From Cinclus cinclus (taxonomy: Eukaryota > Chordata > Aves > Passeriformes > Cinclidae): 64,000 nucleotides of DNA. Position 1 is the first letter of the stretch; each line of letters opens with the position of its first letter. The notes beneath the pieces are model-generated. The model saw only the letters and a list, made by a program, of their open reading frames with translations. It searched no databases and was not told the origin of the DNA. Made by a program: the position numbers and the translations under genes. Positions 33,118 to 44,958 of the stretch are shown here, one piece after another. The stretch lies in the NCBI RefSeq assembly GCF_963662255.1, contig NC_085050.1, forward strand, positions 23,864,631 through 23,928,630, in the 5' to 3' direction.

Positions 33118-33218
33118 CTGTCTGCTGGACCCAGAGGAACTTGTCATGGTATAACCAGTAAATGTGGTAAACATGGAAGTCAAGGTCTGTATGCGACTCT
33201 CCTGATAGTCAGTCACAT
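33118..33218 (-). other. Possible exon of unknown gene or pseudogene
   Basis: On the minus strand a good acceptor (CCTTATTTTCTACAG) is followed by 101 bp open in one frame (DVTDYQESRIQTLTS..., ending SSRQ) and a donor CAG/GTACTGG. About 80 bp upstream on that strand lies another open stretch (33298-33549, 84 codons), hydrophobic in its first half and rich in Cys, Ser and Asn in its second, ending in a stop. I do not recognise the protein. It could be a pseudogene remnant, a lncRNA exon, or chance. Confidence 0.25.
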
Positions 33219-34784
33219 CTGTAGAAAATAAGGAGAAATTCGTCATACCTGAAATAAAAATGAAACCAACAAGGCAAAGATTTGAACCCTTGCAAGACTA
33301 GTTGGCCTTCACAGAGGGCTCAAGGCTATTGAAGCATTCTGCAGGCATTGATGTTTGTGAAGCTGTGGCAAACACACAATCCTCATTGCTGAGCAGACAG
33401 AAACTGAAACGGTCATGCTGGTAGTTTGGGTATAGTGTTGCAGCGAGCAGAATTATCCATGAGGAAAATGACACAGGAGCAAGCACTGTTGGCACATAAA
33501 GAAAATGGATCAGGGAGAGTGTGGCCAGCCAGATGGCCTCTGTGGCTGATCACATGCTTATGCAAATACTAGATTAAAACCACAGAAGAGAAACAAAATG
33601 CAGATGTTTATACTAGATTGTTTTTTTTCTGTGAGGGCGAATCGTGTAAGAAAATGCTAAAAGGGTAATGGCTGGTGACACACACAGGTCTTAATTACAC
33701 AGCCTGACTATTTAATTCTGCTCTTCAGGGATTACTTTCACTTTCAGAAATCAATGCAAATTAAAGTTATATAATTTTACATTGGTAAAAATAGTAGAAT
33801 TCACTGATGTTTTCCTCAGCTGTGGATTTTATGCTGGCTTTAACACTTCCAATTTTAAAGAGGTTATGACATGGTGTATGCAATAACTGGATGGTGAGGA
33901 AGGCTGCTGAAGTTTAAATTGAAAACATCTGGGATACTTTTCCAAAAAACACTGTTAAAATACTTATATTCAATTAGATACATGTTTTTGGGAGAACAAG
34001 AAGAGGGAATAAGGAGAACTTCTATCAAAATAAATGCTTTCAGTTTTACAGGTAGCCAGTTACAGAAAACACTGGTAAGAGATTTAAGTATCTATCCTAG
34101 TATCTAGCTAGAGACAGCTAAGAGCTAGGATAGTAGGCATATTCAAATATAAGTAAAGAGAAGGAAATCATAAACCAAACATTCATTATCAATCTGAAAT
34201 CTACTCATAAAAATATCTGTTAAAGCAATGTAATGCTTGAGTCAGCTCCGTGCTTTGAGGAGGGTGAGCAGGTGTCAGTCTGTAGTAGTAGGGCAGTACA
34301 AAGGGCACTGCCTGTAGTGCCCTCCTGCAGTGTAGCAAATTTGAGGTTGGAAACTGATCTCTGTGCCTTGTCTCTTCCTGACTGCACTGCATCCATAAAT
34401 GAGCAGCCAGCCTTTTGGGAGAGAGAAAATGGTGTAGTGAGGGACTCCTCAGCTAAATATTAGCTGATTGCTTTGTTGAAAAACTGCAAAACCTTTTGCA
34501 GATGTGCAGCTGATCTGCGTAATTGTTAGAGGAACGTTTTATGACATTGCTCAAAAGAGGCTGAGAATAAAGTCAACTTGAAATTGGGCTAGTCATGACT
34601 CCAAACATCTGAGCTTGCAGATTCTCAGTGAAGGCAGTATTTGACAGCCAAATCTCTAAAGGTTGCACCATTTGCTCAGACTTAAAGGACAGAGCAGGAT
34701 TCCCCTCTGTACTAGCTTTTCACAATGTCTTTCCCAGATCAGGAGGGAACATATTAGATTAACACTGAGCAACTGAAAAAATTA

Positions 34785-35244
34785 AACTTCCAGGTTTTTT
34801 TCAGTGTCACTTTTGGAGACAATTGCATGCCAAGGAGGATGTGGTGTGATTGCAGCACTGAGGACTGGAGTCAGGAAATAGTTGTAGATAGGGAAGGTAG
34901 GAGTAATGGAACATTGTACAAGGAAAAGGAAGAGAGAGGAGTTAAAATAATGAATAAAGTGTCTTAAGCCACCGAAGTACACCTCTTTTAGGACATCAAG
35001 AAGCTCATGCTTTTTACACACTTATGGGCAAGTGTCTGATATTTGACATTGGGGTGGGTACTTGTCCTAGTCCTTGGTTAAGAGCTTCAGCTCTTGGGCT
35101 GTGGGTAATAACCAAATGTCCAACTCTTATGACAGGTAAGATTTGAAACTCAGAAGTGTCAGAATACTCATGATATTTATGGCACACTTCATCAAGCCAT
35201 TCCAGGAGAATGTTAGTCTGCCTGTAAAAGTATAACTTTGACAT
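34785..35244 (-). other. Weak coding-like stretch, unidentified
   Basis: Two overlapping minus-strand open frames in different phases (about 76 and 79 codons) cover this stretch. They contain WLDEVCHKYHEYSDTSEF and KHELLDVLKEVYFGG. They look somewhat protein-like but match no family I know and would need a frameshift to join. Possibly a decayed retrocopy; may equally be chance. Confidence 0.15.
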
Positions 35245-35245
35245 T

Positions 35246-38200
35246 AAAGATGTCAGGTGGTTTAGACTGAAATCTAATAATTTTAATGAAAACTGAAAAT
35301 AATCTGCATGACTATTTTTTTATCTTTGGCTCTAGAATGCCTTTTAAAATCTAGGAAGCTTTACTGTAGGGGTTACAGGGTCAGGTTGTCCTGAGTTGAA
35401 AGTCACAGTATCCTGGCTGTTTGTTGAACCTTACAAGCTTTAGTACACACATGAAGCCCTGCTCAGTTTAGACTTTGGTCACAAACCACTTTTCCCAACT
35501 TCCCAAAGAAGTTTTCTTCTCATATGCTTTTGTGAAAAAATTATTTTGATATATTCCATGTCCTTCATTGAAAAGAAAACCTCAGAATTAAATCCTGGAC
35601 ATGCTAAACTTGGCAGTCCTTTTTGCTATTAACCTTAGGTGTGCAAGGATACTGCCCAGGTCTTTTTTTTCCCAGTAATTTTAAACCCATCATGTTACTG
35701 TCTAGTCGGTAGAAAAAACTAAAAACCTGCTTCTGCCTAAAAAACATTGTGCCAAATAATAATATGCAATGGTATAGTATTATTCCTCAATGATGTGACC
35801 TATTGCACTACCCATTTTCTTTCTGTCTTCTCTAGAGTAAGGTAATGTGGCACAATTAAAAAAAAGATGAAGAGCAGAAGGGCATTCTCATGAAATTATT
35901 AAAAGAATGGCACTCTTAAATGAAGAATATAATTATGCCCAGTCTGTGTTAGATGCTCATGACATGGTATTTTACTTTCTAATATAGTCTTCTTCAGCAT
36001 TCATTTAGCTCTGCAATATTGCAGTGAAGAGGAATAGAAAACTACCTAGATAGAAAGGCAGGTGCAGTAAGTTTTAAAAAAGAAGATTCTGTTGTATCTT
36101 GTTTCAGGAACTTTAGAACAGCCAATGTAAGGAAATAAAACATGCAGCTTTCAGATAGTTGAACGGTATCTAATTGTTCACACACACTATACCTAGCCTG
36201 TACCTAGTTGCCCAGAGGTAATATTTACCATTATAGAGCAAGATTATTTTGATCTATGTTGATGCATTTGTAATAGACATTTACAATGTCTATTCCCTTT
36301 TATGTAGGTGATAAATACAGACAAATCTGGGGAATGAGGTCATTGCTCATATACTCAAAACCTTGCAACACTGGGCTTTATGAAATATTCTAACCATGTG
36401 TACTTATGAAATAGTTTTGTTTAAGAGTGTACTCAGCCAGCGTTTGTATGACCTTTAAACAAAATAATGTCCTTGTGCTACGTTCATTGCAAAATGAAAA
36501 CATGCAGCATGGTAAGAGTCTCTGAAAAGGAGTCTTTCCTCCTTTGTGGGAGGTTCTGATACAGAGCAAGTGAATGTGTAGCATGACAGATGCTCCTTCC
36601 TTTGTATTAGGTAGTGAGAATTCATGTTTTATCTTTGAGATGCTCGACACATCAAAAAATATCCATCTTTTTCGGGTGATCAAGCAGTGTAAAAATTATT
36701 TAGCTCATTCTTCTATCCCTTTTCATTTGTGTATCTTCACACCATAGCAAATTTGCACCATTCTATTTCTGATTTTCAAAAATATAACTTGTTACTATTA
36801 AATCTCTCTATATGCATGTCCTCTATTGCTTTATCTTCATTAACTAGATAAACTCCAGATACACTCAAATAAAGGCAGTGGAATGAAATCAAATTAAACG
36901 ACCATTAACTACTGAGTGTAATGTTAGAAATGTGTGCAAGAAGCCAGGTATGTATCTTCCATTAGTCCAATGCAATGCCTCTTACTTGACTGGATGACTT
37001 GACAAAAAAAAAAAAAAAAAAAAAAAGTGATCACAGCTCTTCTTTACTGAGTCCTTAGAACAATTTGCTGTATTTTATGTACCTATCTCCAGGTGTAGCA
37101 GGTATCTGCTCTAAATCTGAGCTTAGCTGAGTGTGACAATTTTAACATAAGAGACCTTAGAGGTAAATATGGGATTAATATTCCTGTGCAGATGGCATTA
37201 CTCAAGGGTGGAAACTTAGCAGAGTTCTTGGCACTGAAGCTTAAAATGTCAAGCATTATCAGGGTCTATGCTTATGATAACTCTTCCTCAGAACTCAGAA
37301 TTTTATAATGGTATTGGGAATATATAAGATGCTTTCTAACCCTCTGCAGACATTCAGCTAAATTCCTGATCAAATTTCCAGTATCAAATGAGATCTATTT
37401 CCTTCTGTAGTACAATTGTGTACATTTTCAGCAGGACCTTTAAAAACTCTTAGAGACACTAATGGTCTTTAGTGAGTCTGCAGAGGCATTTTATTGTGAG
37501 CAAGGAAATAGGAGTTTTGAAAATCATCAGCAAAGAGGTATTTATTTTACTTTTTGGAAGGAAGGAAAAGAGGAAGCATTTTTTTGATTATCTTTTATTG
37601 TTGGGTTTGTGTTTTTGTTTTCCTTGTTTGTTTCACTGGCTAGTTGGGAGTTTTGGGTTTTGTTTTTTCTTTTATTGAGTTAGGAAATGTTTTGTTTTGG
37701 TTTCTTTTTTTTACCATGATGTAGGAAGCGAATCTTTTTTGACAGGTCACAGCTACAAACTTCTGCAAGTACATGTTCCTCATCTTCTGCAGTATTTTTC
37801 CATATAAGATCTGAAAAGGTCACAAAACTTGTAAAGTGCATGTTGTGTGCATTATGCCTGCAGGATATGCTCTACATTAAAATTTCTTTGATAGTCTCCC
37901 ATCATCTACATTGAAGGGCTTCTGTGTTGTAAAAAATCACTAAGAGGGTAACCATAGTACCTTAGTGCAACATCTCACTCAGTCAGGGCATAATGGCATT
38001 ACAAGGTCTGCAACAGCTGCTGCAGAGATATATCCATGACTCATCTGAAATCCTACTACGAATAAAGCACTAATCCAGCATCATAACCTCTTTTGCTAGC
38101 CAAAGAAAAATGCTAAATATAAATAAATCTCTTATGGACTGCAAATGATGTGGAAAGTTGGTAAGATTTCAAAGAAGTCAAAAAGCTCTATTACCCCAGA

Positions 38201-41200
38201 AAAGGAAAATTGAAGGAGAAATTAAAAGAAAGTTTTCTCTAAGCCTCTTATTTCCATTTCTCTTCTATATCTTTAGAGATACTAGCATCCATTTAGATAC
38301 CAGGAGACTAATCTAATGTTTATCTGAGAGAAAAAGATCATAAAAAGTAGACTACTAAGTGAAATCACTATTACATGAGATGTTTGGAAATTAAAACAGA
38401 TGATTATTTGGGTTTTGAAACACAGAACAGTGTTTGCCATGGTGGGAATTGAACTAATTCATCTAGTTGCTAAACCTCCACCAGCACCAGCAATACCTTT
38501 TGTACATTTTACCTCTCTTACCAAACTGCATTTGATGCATGGGAAGATATAAAGACAAATTTCCTCTAAGTAAAAAAAAAAAAATGCTTTATACATTCTT
38601 TTAAGTCTCAAACATTAACCTGCTGAAAAGTAGCTCTTCCACTTCAGAGAAATATGTACTGAAAACTTAGATCCAGAGACATCACTTTGATTGTCACCTT
38701 TCCATGCAATGCTATGGAATAACTGAATTCAGTGCCTGAGTGGAAGGATAATCATTAATAGAACTGAATGCAGTGTGTGCAGTGTCTCAATTTTAATAAG
38801 CTTATTTGTAGCTTTAAAACCTGCTGAGATGGTGATCTATTTATACCTCAGCAGTACTGCACACAGCTGCAGTGTACTTGGGACCCAGAGAACTGAGTGG
38901 TCTTGAACTCAAATGGAACTCTATGCAGAGCTGATTTAAGCCAAAGCAAAATACAAGAAAAACAGGGGGAAAAAACTGTGTTTTTGCTAAACCAGGTGCT
39001 TTTCTGGGATGCAAAAGGGAGAAAAGTAAAGATGCTTCGTCCTCCTTGGTGGAAGAGCAGCATGTGTCCAATTGACAGGATTCCTGTTTTATTCATTGTT
39101 TCCTTCAGTGAGCCAGAAGGCGAACATTAATTTAGCTCCAGATATGCCTCTGGTTTCCTGCAATGATTTCCACAATTGTCTCTTTACCAGTAAACTGTAA
39201 TTGATAATAGCTTTTGGAAACAATTATAAAATTCTTAATCTAGAAAAAAAATGATTAGTATTGCTTATTTTTCATTCTTATCTTATAAAGGATCAAATAT
39301 AGAAAACTAAGTAAACCAGAAAGTTTTAAATATAACAATCCATGAAATTATGTGTTATTTTGCAGTCATGCTAAGCATTCCCTGTATATTTATGCAGAAT
39401 TATTTTAATTGTGGAGATAATTGACTCTGATGGTTGGCAATGCCACATGATTACTCAACATGCAGGGATAAAAAACTGCAATGGGTGCATAAATTGAAGC
39501 AGTGACTCAGCATGCCGTACATGACCTTTACCTTAGTTTCCTAAAAGAAATGTGGCAATGAAAAGAAATTGATTCCTCTCTCTCATAGGGAAGGGAAAAA
39601 GAGGAACAGAAACCTGTTCAAGTTCCTGCAGGTGTTCTACCCTGTTGTCCGTTCTTGTGTGAGTGGACAGCAGTTTCACTCCCAGAACTTTTAATGCCTT
39701 CGTCTTCCCAATGGGAACTGCCTGTTGCTCCCCGGAAAGAAAACTGGAGCCTCTACTGACAATGGCCACAGAGGGTGTCAAATATATTTGGGTAGTATGA
39801 TCACAGGCCACTCATGGAAGGCAAAGATAGAAGCAGGGTCCATCTGAAGGGGAAGCAGAAGAGGTGTGCAAAAGTTCTGCACCATACAAGCGTGTTGGCC
39901 AGTCCAAAGCTCGTCTGCTCCAAGAAATGTTTGCTTGCACAAGGCTGAGAGAGGCTGAGAGCGCTGGATCCCTGTAGGAATGCCTAAAGAGTGGAGATAA
40001 AGCCAAGGAGACATGTGCACTAATTGGATTCTTGTTGATTGCAAAAAACATTATCTTTACTTGGCTTTGAGATTAAATCATTCTGGGGATGGGGATGCTG
40101 TCACTGAAAAAGCACCTGCTATAAACTACATTTGACAGGTAATAAAATTGATATTATCAGTTCAAAGTCCCTGCCTTTGTACACACAGTTGAGAGTAAAA
40201 GAGGCAGTCCTGAGCTTAAACAGAATCTTTAACCCAATCAACAGCTTTAGCATGCTCTTTTTACTGTGAAAGGAGTTTGGTTCCAGTCATATGCATGAAA
40301 ATCTTCTGCTTCCATGGAAGACAAATACCCAATTGTAATGCTGTACTATTTTTGAAAATAATACCAACTGCAAGACAAAAAGAAAAAAAATATCTGGCAA
40401 CAGTGTACTTTCCATACATAATGATGGCACAGAAGGAAAAAAGTCCTTGTGAGTGGTCGTTTATGAAACTGAAGAAAAACATCCATTTATAGTGTAAAAG
40501 GGAGTACCGAGAACCCTATGCAATGCTGGCAATCACTTTTACAAAGATTAGTATAGGAAACTCATTCATTCCCCATCTGCAGCACTTATGAATTATTCAG
40601 TTAATCCTGTTTGAGAAGATAAATGTTGGATGCTAAAGGAGCATATGTTATGGTGTTTTTAAATTTATTTTTATATTTATCAGTCTATGTCAGTCTTTGC
40701 TTTTCCAGAATGTCAAATATTATTGCTTTAGTTCCTGAATTTTGCTTCTTAGCACTGAGTTTACAAGAAACCCCCTATGTGTTTCTACTTGACAAGACCT
40801 CTGAAATGAATCAACTATAAAAGGTTTGATACTTTAAAAAGCTATGGTAGACATTCTGTTTCAGATATTAAGGATATCTGTCAGCCACCAAATAAACACA
40901 GCTTATCTGGACTTTTTTCCGGGCCTTGGAACACTTTCATTAGGTTTTAAACATTTTTAATCTGGGTGTTATGTCAAGAGTGAAGTAAAGTTCAAACTGA
41001 GGTGTGTTTATGAACTGATAAAAATCAATACAAGCAATACAGTTTGATGAACAGTCTGGCAAAATACTGAATAAATACTCGTTATTTGTTTGGGTGAAGA
41101 AAGTTTGGCTGATTTTAAAGTGCTTGCTGGATTACCATGCAGTAATTTATGGCACAGGTTACTTCTACCTTGTGCTTTGTTCCAGGGCTGCAGTGCTGAG

Positions 41201-41440
41201 ACTCATTGGACATTCTTTTAAAACAGTCCAAGTATTTTACAGAATACCCATTTCAGTTTTTATTTCACCATGAAATGCATAGTATATTTGCTCAAAGCCA
41301 CTATTTATATGGTTAAAGTGAAGATGTCGCTGCTCTGTTGTGTGCCTTGATTACAGTGGGGACAAAAGTGTTGCAGAGAAGAAACTTTTCTTACAGAATT
41401 TAAATGAGAGATGCCCTGCACTTGATGTAATTTTTTTTTT
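35246..41440. other. Intergenic, nothing recognised
   Basis: About 6.2 kb of AT-rich DNA with one A23 run (37004-37026). Short open frames on both strands are unremarkable. Confidence 0.6.
37004..37026 (+). repeat. A23 homopolymer
   Basis: A run of 23 A preceded by GGATGACTTGAC. No target duplication or retrocopy body was noticed upstream. Confidence 0.9.
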
Positions 41441-41450
41441 TCTTTTGCAG

Positions 41451-41615
41451 TCCTGTATTCTGCAGCAGACAGCTGAGTGGCTGAAGAGCAATGCTGCCAT
41501 GCTGGGAGCTCCTCTGCTCCACCGCAGGGCTGCGATTGCGCTGCCTCTGCAGCCACAACCAGCCAAGCAAACACAGTTGCCAGCTGCATACTGGGAGCAG
41601 GAGTTAGCCTGCTGA
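41451..41615 (+). other. Possible last exon or chance open frame
   Basis: A strong acceptor (T11, then CTTTTGCAG, ending at 41450) precedes a locally GC-richer 165-bp stretch. It is open in one frame, with QQTAEWLKSNAAMLGAPLL inside, and ends in TGA. No family recognised. It could be a lncRNA or terminal coding exon of an unannotated plus-strand gene; no partner exon was found. Confidence 0.2.
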
Positions 41616-41699
41616 CAAAAAGCCCAGTAGTTTTCCTAAGCACTTGCCTTCCAAGAAGAAAGCTGACCTTTTCTCCCCTCTAGAAACATCTCTCATTCT

Positions 41700-44600
41700 C
41701 AGTGCTCATTCTCAGTGTGTGCTTAATCTGTCATCGTCCTCTTGTCAAAAAAATGTGAGGGTTGTTTGACCTGACACAAATCCTGTCTCTGGAACAGCAA
41801 GGCGAATTGGCTGAAAGAATTCCTGTCAAAAAGAGTTTTTTGATAACATCACAATGTGAATGCACCTGATTATTCTGAAAATATATGGGGGAGCATGCAT
41901 ATCAGGAAAGTTCTTGATAAATGTGCCACAGATTTAACTATCTAGGAGTATTCAGTATCTAACTGAAAATCCACCTGAAAATAACATAAGTGGAAAAATA
42001 GTATAGGTGCATGAATCAATTTCAGCAGTCACAGAGATATTGTATTAATAGCAGACCAGCACAGTTTCTCCACAATCCTTTGCTTGGGGCACTGGCAGGG
42101 CAGCCAAGTTCCCATCCAGGGAAACACTGCACATACACCCCAGCAATCCCTGCCCTGCCAGACCTCCCCAGCCCCACTTCCAAACTCACACTGTTTTTCT
42201 CAAGAGCTTCTTCTGGTCTCCATAGGAAAGAAAGGGCAAAGTCTAATTTCTCAAAGTGTGGTATAAAATGGCTTTTGTGTGTATGCATATGTGCACATGT
42301 ATAAAGGACACATGGGAAAAACAGGTCCATATTTTTTCATTATGACAAAGAAGGAAATAATTTCAGGTGATTTTGTGTTCCCGGGTCCCAGATATGTTAA
42401 TTATTAGAGGTAAAAGTCAAGAAATACAGCCTCAAGTAAAGTACTGTTATCAGGGACATATTTTGTATGAATTGCTGTACCTACATCTGTGATGCTATAT
42501 TTATATTCTGTTATCTGGAAATTCTCATTTCTGTGGAGAAGAGAAAGACAATGATGGATGCTTTAATACAGTGATAGTTTTCTCTTTTGTGTTCGTGAGT
42601 AGGCCTTGAATTCTACTCCTGGGGTTTGCATCATTAGAATTCTATTTGGCCTGAAACTTCCTTGTATACTTCGATTTTATGACACCATTAAGTTTATTTG
42701 GCAATGGAATTACTTTCATCCTAATTACTTTTCTAGTCCATGTTGCTTTCACAAATTGAGAGGACTAGAAAGCAAAAAAAAAAAGTAACCATAGAAGTCC
42801 TAATACTTTCCTAATGTTTTATTTAATTTAGTCTAGCAACTCTCTGCTGTGAGGCATGCTGGTGAACAGTGTAGGACGTGGCTGGATAAAAAATCTGAGT
42901 TACAAGTTATGTGACACATCAACAATTCTGCTTTAGAAATGTAAGAATGCAAGACTGCACATGATCCATGTAGGTCAAACCACACTTTTTACAGAAGGAC
43001 TGAAATATTCTTAGGCTTTTTCCTACTTGATTAATTTTTCCCCACCAGAACAACATCTTGATAAATATGTGATTTTTACAGAAATGCATTGCTTCAGTTA
43101 CCTTTCTTTGTTGTTTCCTCCCAACCCTGAGCAATACTGGACACTAACCTTGTGTTAAATATTTTGAACATGATGTTGGTCCTGCATTTTCTTGCCAAAC
43201 CTTGCCAAATTTTTATTTTTCTGTGTTTTCTTAAGAAAACTTTTTTTAAAATTATTTTTTAAATTTTTTTTAACCTCTTCTTCTAGAACACAGGGAAAAA
43301 GCTGGTAAAATGAGCCACTTGTTTTGCTTGGGTAATAGGTTCTGCTTCCTTTCAAGGACACATTTGAAATTTATATACAATTGGACCTTCTTTTTTTTGT
43401 CCTATATTTATGTGGGAACTTTGTTCTGAAGAACTATTTTATTGTTCTAAAGTTTCTGCTTTCTTGAAGCATAGTTGCACACTATACAGAAAGGGAAAGA
43501 AAAAAAAGAAAGAGACAGTGGTAAGTCAAAAACATAAGTCTCAGTCTAGAAATTCAAGATCAACCTGAATTCAAGTAGTGATTTTGCCTTATCTGCTGGC
43601 TGTGCCTGCTTTGCTTTTTTATGACCCAAGGAGTTATGATAGTAGAACAGTGCATGGTTGTCTCTCAAACATAATGGTAATAGCCGTAGCAATGAAATTC
43701 CATTGTAATTTAAATTTTTTCTATTAAACCAGCTACTAAATGACATTAGAAAAGCAATATCCAGGGAACACTGGGAATCTGGCTGTGTCAAATTAACTGA
43801 CCAAATTAACTGCACTCAACAGTTCCAGTTTGAAATATTTGCTTCTCCGTCCTACCTCCTTCACCCCTCCTGCCCCTGATTTACCCACTCTTGAACTTAT
43901 TTCAGCAATTCAAAACCACAGAGCATCTGACATAAATAATTATGAACAAAGATTTAAAGAATTATATCTGAGATTTTCTCCTCCCCTTTCTTTTTAAAAA
44001 ATAAATTTATTTGCACTCCTGCTCTTTAGGGTGTTTAGCAAATTATTATTTCATTTTTGTGAATTTCAAAAAGGAATAGGATATAATCTGAATTCTGTTG
44101 TACATTGTTCTATCAAGACATATTCCAATTAGTGAATGGCAACATCAAAAAAGAAAAGAAAAAATATTTTAGATAAGTTTAAAAAGTCTGTTTAAACTGG
44201 TTTTGTAATGGCTTATATATCAAGAGAGCAGAGTAATATTAGACTTACTCCTCTATTTTTGTCTGCCTAGTTTCTAAAAATACAGAAAACTCTCTTGAAA
44301 ATATGACAAAGAATTGCTGTTACATTTAAATACCACCCTTGAAATTGTGTGGGTTGATTTTGTGGCGACTTTTAAAAACTTTTTTAAACTTTCTTGCATT
44401 GGGAAAGGCCATGCTACAAAGCACTGCTTTCACAGGTCCATGGTAAGCATGGACAATGAAGTGTTCTGGTGGGATTGCTGATGCCCAGCAGAACAGGAAG
44501 AAAGCAGGAGCAGACATTATACTTTGCACAGGCTCCCCTGAGAATAGAGAGAAACATTTCACTGAATATCATGGCAGCAGATTCCTATGGCTTGATTATA

Positions 44601-44930
44601 GAAGTGTTGAGCCTTCTTCATTCTTTTGGTCTTATTTTGTTTTCAGGGAGAGTGGTGGAGTTTGGCTTTGGTGTCCAAACTTCCACCAGGGTCTGTGTAT
44701 CACATGCAATGCTGGACATCTCTGCTGCAGAGATAATTGGAATCTTTTGATTCTCTTGGGTTAAACCAGCACAGGTAGAACTGTCCACAGAGAAAATTAT
44801 ATTTAAGCCTTTATATCCATATTCCAAATGAAGGGACTGCTACAGATGTACAGTCTCTAGAGACCAGCCCATCACTTCTCTCACTGCAGTCTGTTTCTCT
44901 GATAGACTGGAAGAAATTTTTATTTGTGCC
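41700..44930. other. Intergenic, nothing recognised
   Basis: About 3.2 kb, AT-rich, with T/A-rich low-complexity patches near 43220-43272. No gene or mobile element identified. Confidence 0.6.
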
Positions 44931-44958
44931 TTTTTTTTTTTCTTTTTTCTTTTTTCTT
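44931..44958 (+). repeat. T-rich low-complexity tract
   Basis: T runs interrupted by single C (T11 C T6 C T6 C and so on). Confidence 0.85.
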
